A stretch of DNA of 64,000 nt from Metallosphaera cuprina Ar-4 (GCF_000204925.1 NC_015435.1:1319160-1383159); one strand, 5' to 3'. Positions 8,945 to 17,551 are shown, counted from the first letter of the stretch. Numbers and translations are program-made. The notes: generated from the sequence alone by a model not told the origin.

Positions 8945-9424
8945 TTACGATTTGTCGTAGTTGACTTTATACTTTTCTTCATCAACTCTTGAGATCAATC
9001 CCGAGTAAACACCCCATTCCAAAAGTATCAATTGAAGCTGATATTTTCCTTCAGGTTTGTTGTATTCCTGGATACCCTTCCTCTCTAAGGCCTCCATAAG
9101 GCTCTCTAAACTAAACTCCTTAAGCTCAAGCGCCGTCTTAAACGGTTCAGTCTTTACTAAGCTATCCTTGAGTATTTCCTTTCTTCTCTTAATGTTAGAT
9201 TTAAGAAACTCTGAACCCTTATCCGTTATAATTATATCGCCCTCACCTACAGTAGCGAAGCCCATATGGTTAGCAGCGTAAACTATGGGCATCAAGTCGT
9301 CAACGTCGACTTCCATCTCCTTCTCCACTTGATATAGGTCCGCCTTACCTCCGAAGACGTTTTGGAGAACCGATAATAAGCCCAGTAAGTCAGCTATCCT
9401 TGCATCAGAACTAATGACGCTCAT
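8945..9424 (-). CDS. Stand-alone AAA-associated (ABC-transporter C-terminal type) domain protein, 159 aa
   Basis: The sequence resembles the domain found after the ATPase in nitrate/sulfonate-type ABC proteins: an N-terminal LLGLLSVLQNVFGGKADLY segment, a helical VDVDDLMPIVYAANHMGF region, an ITDKG strand-turn, then a C-terminal helical part with WGVYSGLI. No ATPase is fused or adjacent, so this is an orphan regulatory or adaptor domain. The winged-helix-like layout could also bind nucleic acid. Fold call moderate, function unknown. Confidence 0.6.
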   Translation of the reverse strand: MSVISSDARIADLLGLLSVLQNVFGGKADLYQVEKEMEVDVDDLMPIVYAANHMGFATVGEGDIIITDKGSEFLKSNIKRRKEILKDSLVKTEPFKTALELKEFSLESLMEALERKGIQEYNKPEGKYQLQLILLEWGVYSGLISRVDEEKYKVNYDKS

Positions 9425-9452
9425 AAGATAATGATAGACCCAGTGAACTATT

Positions 9453-9836
9453 TCAATCTTTCTTATCGACGAGTGCTCTCCTACGTTTCAACATTTCCTT
9501 TAAACGCACGACGATATAAATTCCTGGAAACAAGTAGAAACCTAATATCATTAGCACGTCTAACAGTGTTATTCTTAGGTTATCATCTATCTCTGAGAGA
9601 GCAGTCAAATGGGCCTGGGACGAGGTCGACGAGATTATTGCTAACACCGCGAGTACTAAACCGGTATTTATTGCGGTTTGATTTCCTCTCCATGCTAAAA
9701 ATGAAAGAGTGAGTAATACTACTACAACAACGTATGTAGTTAAGGAAAGGACAGGTGGAACTACACCTAATAGGAAATACCCTCCAAGCGAAAGGCAAAC
9801 CGAGCTAGCTATAAGCAAGGCTGTGTAGATGTTCAA
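9453..9836 (-). CDS. Small membrane protein, 127 aa, unknown
   Basis: Four hydrophobic segments are visible (about 5-27, 30-48, 57-74 and 88-112), followed by a strongly basic tail that should sit in the cytoplasm. There are no functional motifs. The TTG start is supported by an AT-rich TATA candidate (near 9861-9875) about 26-30 nt upstream. I do not recognise a family. Confidence 0.55.
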   Translation of the reverse strand: MNIYTALLIASSVCLSLGGYFLLGVVPPVLSLTTYVVVVVLLTLSFLAWRGNQTAINTGLVLAVLAIISSTSSQAHLTALSEIDDNLRITLLDVLMILGFYLFPGIYIVVRLKEMLKRRRALVDKKD

Positions 9837-10032
9837 CTTAACATAATTTATACATTCGTCGTAAATATATAATTTGCCCCATCATGTGATCCGTCACCAG
9901 GGAAGTAAACTCGATTTTGATCAGCATACGTTATGTGTTTCACTCCTTGAGCTCTATTTTATGTAAGCTAATGAGTAGTGAACCTCTCAATGTCAAGCAC
10001 TAGGATTCAAAGCAGTAATATCTAATTGCACC

Positions 10033-10040
10033 TTTTATAA
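10033..10040 (+). promoter_or_regulatory. TATA box of the PaREP1-family gene
   Basis: TTTTATAA about 29 nt upstream of the GTG at 10066 supports a leaderless GTG start. Confidence 0.6.
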
Positions 10041-10065
10041 GATAGGGATCTCCAATATAAATATC

Positions 10066-10494
10066 GTGAAATTACCTGAAGCTATAATTGAAATAGGGAG
10101 GGATTCAAGGAATGAAGCTAATGACGCGCTGGAGGGTAAGTTAAGCACCGACGAAATAGTAAAAATAAGATTGGATACAGCAAATTTCTATCTGGAGAGA
10201 GCCAGCGAAATCGTTAAGACGTCTCACGTTCTAGCTAGCGAAATGCTCTTTAAAGCTATAGTTGAAGGTATTAAGGCTTTAGGGGACTACTTTGGTTTAA
10301 AGAAGGAACTAAGGGAACTTCCTGTATTTCTTACCGACATATTGGGCGAATGGGTGGAGAACGCGTGGGAAATAGGAAAGAGGTTGCATTACGATGGGTA
10401 CATCTTTGAATTCCTCCAGGTTGACGATGTGGAAGCGTACGTGAAATTCGTGAAGGAATTTGTTAAAAATTGCGAAATAGCTGTCCTATACTGA
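10066..10494 (+). CDS. PaREP1-family (HEPN-like) protein, 142 aa
   Basis: All-helical protein of the PaREP1 group, common in Thermoproteota genomes and distantly related to HEPN domains. Recognisable elements are the TANFYLERASEIVKTSHVLASEMLFKA helix pair around residues 45-70, an EGIKALGDY helix and a C-terminal WENAWE-like helix. A canonical HEPN RNase motif (Arg-x4-6-His) is not evident, so RNase activity should not be assumed. It starts with GTG under a TATA box. It stands alone between converging minus-strand neighbours. Such families often behave as expanded, mobile gene families. Confidence 0.75.
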   Translation: MKLPEAIIEIGRDSRNEANDALEGKLSTDEIVKIRLDTANFYLERASEIVKTSHVLASEMLFKAIVEGIKALGDYFGLKKELRELPVFLTDILGEWVENAWEIGKRLHYDGYIFEFLQVDDVEAYVKFVKEFVKNCEIAVLY

Positions 10495-10509
10495 TTTACC
10501 TATACTGAT

Positions 10510-10914
10510 TTAGTGGTTTCCCTCAAACGAGATGGACACGTTAATATTTTCTTCTACCTCAAGGTCTGTTAAATTATATGAGGAGATGCCGGTAACGTAG
10601 AACTTGGCCTCATAGACGCCTTTCTCCAAGTGCAGAACGGATGAAGGAGAAGAGAGGGTAAGAACTAAGACGTGGCGATCTCCCTTTTCATGACTAAAAA
10701 CTACTATGATGTAAATTGATTTTATATTTAAATTATGGTTTAGTTTTACTAAATAATTGCCGGAATGATCAACCACAAATTGCCTAGTGAACGTTACATT
10801 AAATAGATATCCGCTAGGTTCCTTTTGAATAGAAGTGTTAACAAGATTTACAGACGAGAATACAGCAGCACTTATTGATATAAGCAGGAGCAAAACTATC
10901 AGAGCGGACTTCAT
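10510..10914 (-). CDS. Secreted or membrane-tethered small protein, 134 aa
   Basis: An N-terminal signal sequence (residues about 3-22) precedes a beta-rich extracellular domain with N-glycosylation sequons. There are no cysteines or catalytic motifs. Its ATG overlaps the stop of the membrane-anchored winged-helix gene by 4 bases, so the two are translationally coupled. The coupling suggests they work together at the membrane, for example as ligand and sensor, but that is inference. Confidence 0.6.
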   Translation of the reverse strand: MKSALIVLLLLISISAAVFSSVNLVNTSIQKEPSGYLFNVTFTRQFVVDHSGNYLVKLNHNLNIKSIYIIVVFSHEKGDRHVLVLTLSSPSSVLHLEKGVYEAKFYVTGISSYNLTDLEVEENINVSISFEGNH

Positions 10915-11639
10915 TTTGAGCCACCCTTGAGGAGATACTTGACTTTCCCTCTTTCCCTCACCTCCTCGATAATGCCCAATCCGATCAATCTTTTCACTCG
11001 TCTGTATACGGTTGTCCTAGGTAAAAGTGAAACTTCTGAAATCTTATTCAGGCTGTCCGCCCCATTCTTTATCGCTTCTATTATCCTTAAGTCCCTTTCA
11101 TCTAGCTCATTGGGTTCAACTAATTGAGTGCCGCTTCTGGAGCTCCACAACAAGTAACCAAAATATGCAGTGACGGAACTGCTCGCAATAGTTGAATAGA
11201 AATACGGATTGTTAAACAACGAACTTCCGCTTACTAAGTAAAAGGCTATCGTAACGTTACTTGAGTTAAAATCGATATTTAGCTCATTATTGTTTTCAGT
11301 GAGTGAGCTAGGTGTAGGATTCATGTATGATATCCTTGAGTTTAACGGGAGAATTACTGTTACGTACGATATGTTAGGTTCGTCTATTGAGAGCACTCCT
11401 CTAGACTCAACTTTAAATGAGGCTCTCGCAGGTAGTGATGTAGGATAAATGTAATTTCCAACCTTGGTTACGTTTTGAGAACCTTCTAACGTCCAGTTCT
11501 CCGGAACGTAAATCCACTTATATGAATCGAAGTGGACTACGACCGTGCCGTTGTAGTACATCACAGCGCTTACCTGGCCTGAACCGTTTAGCGAGAGTGC
11601 GAAATACAAAATCAAAAAGATAATCAACTTCTTATGCAT
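10911..11639 (-). CDS. Membrane-anchored winged-helix protein with extracytoplasmic domain, 242 aa
   Basis: Domain order: N-terminal signal/anchor (about 4-25); extracellular beta-rich glycosylatable domain with several NxS/T sequons (about 26-140); one membrane segment (about 146-165); short linker; then a cytoplasmic winged helix (about 178-240) with the pattern ERDLRIIEAI, then SLLPRTTVYRRVKRLIGLGII, then KYLLKGG. This layout predicts a one-component transmembrane regulator that senses something outside and binds DNA inside. It lies between a 47-aa membrane ORF upstream and a secreted protein downstream, overlapping both. Homologous tethered winged-helix proteins are common in Sulfolobales but largely uncharacterised. 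Confidence 0.7.
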   Translation of the reverse strand: MHKKLIIFLILYFALSLNGSGQVSAVMYYNGTVVVHFDSYKWIYVPENWTLEGSQNVTKVGNYIYPTSLPARASFKVESRGVLSIDEPNISYVTVILPLNSRISYMNPTPSSLTENNNELNIDFNSSNVTIAFYLVSGSSLFNNPYFYSTIASSSVTAYFGYLLWSSRSGTQLVEPNELDERDLRIIEAIKNGADSLNKISEVSLLPRTTVYRRVKRLIGLGIIEEVRERGKVKYLLKGGSK

Positions 11640-11767
11640 GAAGCTAGCACCGTAGAGATGGCCAAGATCAGTAGACCAGCATAGAACAGCAGCGCTAACG
11701 CTAAAGATAACCTAGAGTAAGCTGGAACCAGATACGCTAAAAGTTTGATTAAAGGTTCCATTAGCAT
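11624..11767 (-). CDS. 47-aa single-membrane-segment peptide, first gene of a regulatory operon
   Basis: A short frame starting MLMEPLIKLLAYLVPAYS contains a strongly hydrophobic stretch of about 25 residues (LALALLFYAGLLILAISTVLA) and ends with a basic tail. Support for its being real: a consensus TATA box at 11791-11800 is centred about 26-29 nt before its ATG (leaderless), and its 3' end overlaps the start of the winged-helix gene by 16 bases, giving a tight operon. The downstream gene has no TATA of its own at the right distance. A second in-frame ATG lies at 11761. The function may be assembly or regulation of the tethered regulator (inference). Confidence 0.55.
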   Translation of the reverse strand: MLMEPLIKLLAYLVPAYSRLSLALALLFYAGLLILAISTVLASCIRS

Positions 11768-11790
11768 GTATAATAAAAAATAGTTTGGAG

Positions 11791-11800
11791 GTTTATAAAA
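11791..11800 (-). promoter_or_regulatory. TATA box for the small-TM / tethered winged-helix / secreted-protein operon
   Basis: On the minus strand this reads TTTTATAAAC, close to the archaeal consensus. The predicted transcription start is near 11770, immediately before the ATG at 11767. It sits just downstream of the stop of the large surface-protein gene, so this operon is probably separately controlled. Confidence 0.6.
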
Positions 11801-11810
11801 ATCTAATGTG

Positions 11811-14408
11811 TTACTTCTTCCTTCTGAGTAAAATTATAGCAACAGCAATTATTACAATTATTATTATGATAGCAATGTAGAATAATGGATTTTGTAGTAG
11901 AACAGTGGTGAGAGGTGGCGTAACGTTGACTATGAAGTGATCGTTTTGAACAAAAGGCACAAATGACCCGGTTTGATTCCATAATAGTGTTAAAGTTAAC
12001 GGATAGCTTCCTACTGAGGCTCCTCCACTAACGTCAATTACGTAAGTGACATTTATGATCTGTCCAGGTCCTATATCTCCTAAACTAGATTCAGAGGCAG
12101 TTAGAGCTTGGAGTGGGTTAGAAGAGCTCACGTGTGGGTAAATTACGTCCGACGTTCCTAATATCGCTTTCACGTTCTTAGCTGTTACGTTGCCTATATT
12201 CTTGATTTCGAGAGTGATAGGTACCTTTGTATCGCCCGGTTGTAATGATGAGTAGATTACGTTGACTATAGTTAGGTTAGCCTTTGGATACACAGTTAAT
12301 GTATAGGACTTTGTATACGTTCCACCATCGTAGAATACGTTAAATTTGAGATCGTATTGACCTGGATTTACAGAGTCAGGTACGTTAATTAGGTAAGTTA
12401 TGTTGAGGGGAGTACCAGGAGGTATAGCACCTACAGTGACGTTGGATTGAGAGACTACAGGGAACGGTGATTGAATTGTAATATATGAGTTTTGGGCAGT
12501 TGCAGTTCCATAATTTGTTAGGAGTACTCCCACTCTTACATCATAAAATCCAGGGAACACCTGAGGTGGATCAGTGAAAACTGAAATAGTAATCTTTGGA
12601 GGATATATTGTGATCGGAACGTATTGTGTTAAATTAACATCGCTATAGTGTATTACTATAGGGATGTAATAAGTTCCAGGCGTGGCATTTTGGTAGACGT
12701 TAACTGTGACAGAGCCCTCATTTATCTCTCCAGACGGAATAATTCCAAGCATAAGTGAGTTTTGAGAAAACTGAACAGGGAACTCGTACTGATTGAAATA
12801 AAGAGACACGTTGAGTGCATTAACGTCCCCCAGGTTTCTAACTATGAAAGTTAAGGGCAAGTTCTCTTGCCCTGGAGCTGCAGTTAATGGGGTTGAAGTG
12901 GATCCCCATACACTTGATATGAAGAAACTTTCGTAACCAACAACAGGTATAGTGATAAACGTGCTAATGCTCTCTCTAGATGAGAAGTACTGGATTTCAG
13001 CTGGAACTTGATATACTCCTGTGGTAGCATTAGGGTAGACTGAAGCGTAGGTCGTCACCTCAATCGGTTGGCCAGGTGGCAAATATCCTATGTTTAGGTA
13101 GTTCTGCATGAACTTTATCGGATACGTTGAGGTCAATATTATTGAAGCGTTCGAGAGCTGTACGTTTCCCTGATTGTTAACTATGAGCGTTATAGGGACG
13201 TTATTATCGCCAGGAGCGACTAATTGCGGAGAAGAAGGAGATCCCCATACAGCCTGTACAGAAGCTCTAGCGTAACCTAGGATAGTTACAGGTACGTAAA
13301 TAGGTGCGTTCTCATTGAAGTAGTTTATAGATCCCTTTATGTAATAAACTCCAGGGGATGCGTTAGAGTAAACCGAAGCGACTAGAGTGGTTTCCGAATA
13401 AAGACCTGAAGGAATTATTCCTAGATATCCGCTCTGTTGTAAGAAGTGAAGAGGATACTCATTTTGAGGGAAAGTAATACTTACGTTGAGTGCATTAACG
13501 TCTCCCAGATTGTTTACTATTATAGTAAGAGGTAGTCTTGGCTCTCCAGCTCCTGCTATTATGGGATCACTTGTACTACCCCATATTGAATTTGCAGAGA
13601 AATTGAGATAACCTGTGATAGGTATAGAGATTGATGTGGTCAATTTAGATGATGAGAAGTACTGGATTTCAGCTGGAACTTGATATACTCCTGTGGTAGC
13701 ATTAGGGTAGACTGAAGCGTAGGTCGTCACCTCAATCGGTTGGCCAGGTGGCAAATATCCTATGTTTAGGTAGTTCTGCATGAACTTTATCGGATACGTT
13801 GAGGTCAATATTATTGAAGCGTTCGAGAGCTGTACGTTTCCCTGATTGTTAACTATGAGCGTTATAGGGACGTTATTATCGCCAGGAGCGACTAATTGCG
13901 GAGAAGAAGGAGATCCCCATACAGCCTGTACAGAAGCTCTAGCGTAACCTAGGATAGCCACAGAAGCGTTAAGAGTTTCATGGAATTTTTGAAAATATGA
14001 TATAAACCCAGCCACCTTGAGGCTTATGTTGTAAACTCCTTGCTGGGCGGAGCTCTGAATGTTGTAATAATAGACGACGCTTACCGCCTGGCCTGGGTTC
14101 CATCTTAATAAGGTAGTGTTTTCTGTATTGTTATAATAACTGATTAATTGGAAAGGAAAGATCGAGAAAGCCGATATGTTTACGTTATAAAAAGTTAAGC
14201 TATTGACGTTAATAATAGTGAAATTTATTGGAACGTTAGTCATACCTGGGGCTAAAGGTTCCTCTAGAGGTCTAGCATACATAATAAAGTGAAGTTGCGG
14301 GGGCGGAGAAGGTATTCCAAATCCCTGGTCAATCTGTAAACCAGTAAAAAACGGACCAATCAACATCAAGCCTAATATCAATGCAAGATATATTGACCTT
14401 AGTTTCAT
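11811..14408 (-). CDS. Large repetitive cell-surface protein (COG1361-like S-layer-associated type), 865 aa
   Basis: Signal sequence MKLRSIYLALILGLMLIG, then about seven tandem immunoglobulin/CARDB-like modules of ~110 residues with recurring APG-x-x-NVPITLIVNN, LGDVNALNVS and SVYPNATTGVYQVP motifs. A C-terminal membrane helix (about 838-861) is followed by RRKK. It should be anchored in the membrane with its modules in the quasi-periplasm. Modules alternate A-B-A-B, and two A modules are identical at DNA level over 307 bp. The start is set at ATG 14408 because a TATA box sits 26-28 nt upstream and it opens directly with the signal peptide. An ATG at 14444 lies upstream of that TATA box. Confidence 0.75.
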   Translation of the reverse strand: MKLRSIYLALILGLMLIGPFFTGLQIDQGFGIPSPPPQLHFIMYARPLEEPLAPGMTNVPINFTIINVNSLTFYNVNISAFSIFPFQLISYYNNTENTTLLRWNPGQAVSVVYYYNIQSSAQQGVYNISLKVAGFISYFQKFHETLNASVAILGYARASVQAVWGSPSSPQLVAPGDNNVPITLIVNNQGNVQLSNASIILTSTYPIKFMQNYLNIGYLPPGQPIEVTTYASVYPNATTGVYQVPAEIQYFSSSKLTTSISIPITGYLNFSANSIWGSTSDPIIAGAGEPRLPLTIIVNNLGDVNALNVSITFPQNEYPLHFLQQSGYLGIIPSGLYSETTLVASVYSNASPGVYYIKGSINYFNENAPIYVPVTILGYARASVQAVWGSPSSPQLVAPGDNNVPITLIVNNQGNVQLSNASIILTSTYPIKFMQNYLNIGYLPPGQPIEVTTYASVYPNATTGVYQVPAEIQYFSSRESISTFITIPVVGYESFFISSVWGSTSTPLTAAPGQENLPLTFIVRNLGDVNALNVSLYFNQYEFPVQFSQNSLMLGIIPSGEINEGSVTVNVYQNATPGTYYIPIVIHYSDVNLTQYVPITIYPPKITISVFTDPPQVFPGFYDVRVGVLLTNYGTATAQNSYITIQSPFPVVSQSNVTVGAIPPGTPLNITYLINVPDSVNPGQYDLKFNVFYDGGTYTKSYTLTVYPKANLTIVNVIYSSLQPGDTKVPITLEIKNIGNVTAKNVKAILGTSDVIYPHVSSSNPLQALTASESSLGDIGPGQIINVTYVIDVSGGASVGSYPLTLTLLWNQTGSFVPFVQNDHFIVNVTPPLTTVLLQNPLFYIAIIIIIVIIAVAIILLRRKK
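12979..13285 (-). repeat. Perfect 307-bp direct repeat, copy 1 (inside the surface-protein gene)
   Basis: By direct comparison I find no difference between this segment and 13651-13957, offset 672 bp (224 codons). Mismatches begin immediately outside: position 12978 is A against T at 13650, and 13286 is T against C at 13958. The offset is a multiple of three, so the frame is kept. Confidence 0.9.
13651..13957 (-). repeat. Perfect 307-bp direct repeat, copy 2 (inside the surface-protein gene)
   Basis: Identical partner of 12979-13285. It encodes about 102 identical residues covering one whole module. Other modules in the same gene have diverged, so this identity implies recent duplication or ongoing gene conversion. 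Confidence 0.9.
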
Positions 14409-14758
14409 GAATGCTAAAGATATATCTTTAGTATTTAAAGTCATGTCAAGATGAGGAGACCAATTATTACATTTATATTGGAAAAAGATAGAAGAATTGA
14501 GATGTTCTAAAATCTGAAAGTAAAAGTCTGAACGTTGATGTTTCCAGTCGTATGATCATGATTTAATTGTTATTTATTAGCTACAAGATAAAAGCTGAAT
14601 AATCCCTCTAGCGAACTGGCTTAAGTTATCAGGGATATGCAGCTTCGTCAAATCAAAAATATTTGGATTTAAAATATTAATAAATGATTAGTTAAAGGCT
14701 CGAAATGTCACTTAATCTCAGTTATATAAACTCATGAAGTGATCCTTACTTAAGAAAT
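14409..14758. other. Divergent intergenic region with two promoters
   Basis: These 350 AT-rich bases hold the surface-protein TATA box (14431-14438, minus strand, ATTTAAAG region 26-28 nt before ATG 14408) and the pterin-cluster TATA box (14722-14729, plus strand). Between them I see no open frame of note, RNA gene or strong inverted repeat. Confidence 0.6.
14722..14729 (+). promoter_or_regulatory. TATA box of the dihydropteroate-synthase-like gene
   Basis: TTATATAA centred about 33 nt before the ATG at 14759 predicts transcription start near 14752, a leader of only a few bases. Confidence 0.6.
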
Positions 14759-16270
14759 ATGAGAGTCCTTTTGCTAACAGGTAAGCTGGCTCGGCCAATT
14801 CTAGAGGAAGCCATTAAAGGATATGAAGATCAAATTACGATAATATCGTTGGATTATCCTGTAGCCTCCCTAATGAGCATGAGGTATATCCTTGAAAAAC
14901 TCAAAGCTAGGAAGGATGAGATTTCATCCTACGATTACCTTATCCTTCCAGGTTTAGTGTACGGAGACGCTAAGATCCTGGAGAAAGAACTAGGCGTAAG
15001 GACTTATAAGGGAACGGAGAACGCCTGGGATGTAGGGAAAGCTATCGAAGCCTTAAGGAAAGGAATAGAGCTCTCAACTATTTATCCAGCCGATGTGATC
15101 CTGAAATCAAACTTCAAAGAAGAAATAGAAGCTACTTTAAGGAAAGCAGAGGAGAAAGCGATATACTCCTTCGACATAGGTCTGAAAGTCCCACTGAGAC
15201 CTCCACCTTTCAGGATATTTTTAGAGTTAAATCCATCATCTCCTCTAGACAAATGGATTGAAGAGGTGGAGAGAACTAGAAATTTCGTTGACGCTTATGT
15301 TGTGGGATTCCCAGTGGGATTTAACGATATTGATGAAGTGAGAAGAAGAGTAAAGGCGATAAAAGATATCGCTCCCGTTATTGGTATAGACAGCGATTCC
15401 CCGTATTTATTGAAGGAGGGAATTAAGGGAGGCGCTTCTATAGTATTTAACTTAAATGAGACAAACGTTTATGATCTGGAGGACTTTAGGAAGGATGCGG
15501 CGTTCGTTGTTGCCCCTTTTACTACTGAAAACAGAGCCCAAGAGACTTTAGAAATTGTTAAGAAGGCAAAGGTTAGAGGCTATGAGAAATTAATAGCTGA
15601 TCCAGTGTTGGGTCCTCCTCTGATGGGGTTCACTGATAGTATTATGGAATACTCAAAGCTAAGCCGAACTTTGCGAGACGTACCAATGTTAATGGGATCT
15701 CTCAACGTTACAGAACTGTTAGATGCGGATAGTCATGGGATAAACTCTTTACTATCTGTAATTGGAATGGAACTCGGTATTTCGATCTTCCTTACTATGG
15801 AGAAAGGTAAAACTAAATGGAGCTCTTGGGAACTGAGGAGAGCTACAAAGATGATGACTGTGGCTCACGAACAGGGAAAAGTCCCTAAAGGTTTGGGTAT
15901 AGATCTTCTTATCGTTAAGGAGAAAAAAAGGGTCGAGGTTCCTCCCATATCTGGACAAAGGATTAAGGCTGAAAAAATAGAGCCTAAGATGGATTCAGGA
16001 TACTTTCGTATTTTCCTCGAGAACAGGAAGATAGTCGCATCCTTCTCAGGAAGAACCAACGTTCTAGTTGAGGGAGAGGATGGACTGTCTGTAGGAAGGA
16101 CCATCTTAAGAGAAATTGGACAGATTTCCCCTGATCACGCATTATATCTAGGTTATGAGTTAGCCAAAGCCGAAATAGCTAGTAGTTTAGATAAGAGTTA
16201 TATTCAAGATGAACCCTTAGTGAGGAGGATTGGATGTGAGGATAGCAGTTCCAAGGATTACGATTCTTAA
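14759..16270 (+). CDS. Dihydropteroate-synthase-related protein (archaeal type), 503 aa
   Basis: Matches the archaeal DHPS-related family: an N-terminal Rossmann-like domain with MRVLLLTGKLA and YDYLILPGLVYGDA, then a TIM-barrel DHPS-like core (about 165-400) including GIDSDSPYLLKEGIKGGASIVFNLNE, where bacterial DHPS has its pterin-binding DINDxxG-like strand, and LIADPVLGPPLMGFTDS. The C-terminal part is family-specific. It probably joins a pterin pyrophosphate to an aryl amine in the route to the tetrahydromethanopterin/folate-like C1 carrier. PTPS-like and MptE-like genes nearby support this. Whether the acceptor is p-aminobenzoate or a ribofuranosyl derivative cannot be read from sequence. 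Confidence 0.8.
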   Translation: MRVLLLTGKLARPILEEAIKGYEDQITIISLDYPVASLMSMRYILEKLKARKDEISSYDYLILPGLVYGDAKILEKELGVRTYKGTENAWDVGKAIEALRKGIELSTIYPADVILKSNFKEEIEATLRKAEEKAIYSFDIGLKVPLRPPPFRIFLELNPSSPLDKWIEEVERTRNFVDAYVVGFPVGFNDIDEVRRRVKAIKDIAPVIGIDSDSPYLLKEGIKGGASIVFNLNETNVYDLEDFRKDAAFVVAPFTTENRAQETLEIVKKAKVRGYEKLIADPVLGPPLMGFTDSIMEYSKLSRTLRDVPMLMGSLNVTELLDADSHGINSLLSVIGMELGISIFLTMEKGKTKWSSWELRRATKMMTVAHEQGKVPKGLGIDLLIVKEKKRVEVPPISGQRIKAEKIEPKMDSGYFRIFLENRKIVASFSGRTNVLVEGEDGLSVGRTILREIGQISPDHALYLGYELAKAEIASSLDKSYIQDEPLVRRIGCEDSSSKDYDS

Positions 16271-16631
16271 TGACGGAGAGTATAAGTTAGCAATTGCACA
16301 CTATCCTCTCGAAACAACTGGTGAATGCGTTAAAAAGTTGTTAGAAACAATGAGACTTTCGTCGTGTAGTTCACCTCTATGCTATCCAAAAATATTTGGC
16401 GGTATATTCCTCTTTAATGGGTTTAATCCTATATGGAGGGGTGAGTACGATGGGTTTTTCAAAGTTAGCAGAGAGGGAGCATGTGCAGATGATAGACCTA
16501 GATTCATGTCCAAGATTGAAGAAGGAAAGAACACATGCTTAAAAATAGAGGAAGGAATAGTGGAGTTCTTATCTAGCTGTGAATCTTGCACTAGGGTAGA
16601 TCCAATTGGACTAAGGATGATAGTAGATTAA
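16236..16631 (+). CDS. Cysteine-rich protein coupled to the DHPS-like gene, 131 aa, unknown
   Basis: Overlaps the end of the DHPS-like gene by 35 bases. A GAGGAGG ribosome-binding site at 16222-16228 is 7 nt before the GTG at 16236, which I take as start (an in-frame TTG at 16230 is too close to it). The protein has about nine cysteines: SSCSSPLC near residue 49, GACAD near 83, NTC near 100, then SSCESC near 115. This suggests a metal or cluster site. I do not recognise the family. Tight coupling to a pterin gene points to the same pathway (inference). Confidence 0.6.
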   Translation: MRIAVPRITILNDGEYKLAIAHYPLETTGECVKKLLETMRLSSCSSPLCYPKIFGGIFLFNGFNPIWRGEYDGFFKVSREGACADDRPRFMSKIEEGKNTCLKIEEGIVEFLSSCESCTRVDPIGLRMIVD

Positions 16632-16652
16632 CTTTTAATTATATTATCAGTA

Positions 16653-17069
16653 TCACGGATACTCTACTACGGCATAGGAATCTCTCCCTTCGTAAATTTT
16701 TACTGATATCTTAAAATTATTTCCTAATGAATTATATATATGCTTGGCGATCTCTATTCCTATGTATTCAACGGTGGGATAAGGAGCCTCAATGAGTTTG
16801 ACGTCAACCCTAAAAGGAGAGGCGATATTTATCTTTTCAAAGTCTTTTTTTGGGACTATAAACTTGTGATCCCATAGAGATATGGTTTGATTTACTAAGT
16901 TCCTTAACTTGTTGAAGTCTACTACGAATCCGTTGTCTTCGTTAATGTCTCCCTCAACTTCCACGCTTACAGTGTAGGTGTGGCCGTGAAGCTGGTCATC
17001 TTTAGGGGAAGACAGCGTATAGTGGGCCGAATCTATAGTAAAACCTTCTATACCTACTTTTATCTTCAT
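16653..17069 (-). CDS. 6-pyruvoyltetrahydropterin synthase-like protein (PTPS-III/QueD superfamily), 138 aa
   Basis: T-fold pterin enzyme. Zinc ligands are His16 (SAHYTL), His28 and His30 (LHGHTY). The Asp-His pair is Asp67-His68 (LWDHKF), and the pterin-anchoring Glu is probably in PTVEYIG. The catalytic Cys four residues before HGH in QueD/PTPS is replaced by acidic residues (Asp24-Asp25), as in PTPS-III enzymes that instead cleave the side chain to 6-hydroxymethyl-dihydropterin. That would feed directly into MptE and the DHPS-like enzyme in this block. It shares one base (TAATG) with the upstream unknown gene. Confidence 0.8.
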   Translation of the reverse strand: MKIKVGIEGFTIDSAHYTLSSPKDDQLHGHTYTVSVEVEGDINEDNGFVVDFNKLRNLVNQTISLWDHKFIVPKKDFEKINIASPFRVDVKLIEAPYPTVEYIGIEIAKHIYNSLGNNFKISVKIYEGRDSYAVVEYP

Positions 17070-17551
17070 TAATCTCTCACCATGTTCTTATTAAAGTGTT
17101 CCCATAACGCCTCAATTAAATATCTGATTTCGTCACATATAGATCTTATATCAGGATCTTTGATAATCCTATCTATCTGGCCGTTCACGTTTACCAGAAA
17201 ATTAAAGGGCCCTTCTGCAATCACTCTATTATCGAAGGTCACCTTTTCCCCAAGCGACGTGTTACCCCCATACTCCACTAATCTGTAAATAGCGTAGGTT
17301 AAGGAATCTATGTTTACTCCTTGCCCTGTTATTCTTTCCTTTACCTCCCTTCTTAGCACTGAAACCTGTTCTTTTATTAAGCTCACTAGGCTATCTATAA
17401 CCTCCAGCCTAGATCTGAAAGTTTCGTCACTCAGGAGGGATCTAAACTCAGTTCCCTCAAGGCATTCAGAGTTGCAAGGAGCTTCCACCTCTATTATATC
17501 AATTTTCATGGATGGTCTTTGAGACAAATACCTTGACGCCCAATAATCCAT
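17069..17551 (-). CDS. Unknown protein co-transcribed with the PTPS-like gene, 160 aa
   Basis: Mixed alpha/beta protein with an [10 protein letters not shown] cysteine pair near residue 25, a long charged helix (about 45-75), and a hydrophobic strand [14 protein letters not shown] near 113. It ends with a helix containing [12 protein letters not shown] recognise no family. Its stop overlaps the ATG of the PTPS-like gene (TAATG), so the two are coupled. A TATA-like TTTAAA about 27 nt upstream of ATG 17551 supports that start; an in-frame ATG at 17509 is the alternative. It could supply a missing pterin step or regulate PTPS (inference). Confidence 0.6.
   Translation of the reverse strand: MDYWASRYLSQRPSMKIDIIEVEAPCNSECLEGTEFRSLLSDETFRSRLEVIDSLVSLIKEQVSVLRREVKERITGQGVNIDSLTYAIYRLVEYGGNTSLGEKVTFDNRVIAEGPFNFLVNVNGQIDRIIKDPDIRSICDEIRYLIEALWEHFNKNMVRD

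Noticed and set aside
12979-13957. CRISPR-like or mobile-element repeat
   Set aside because: The two 307-bp copies are in frame within one gene and encode a protein module. There are no short repeat-spacer units or terminal inverted repeats.
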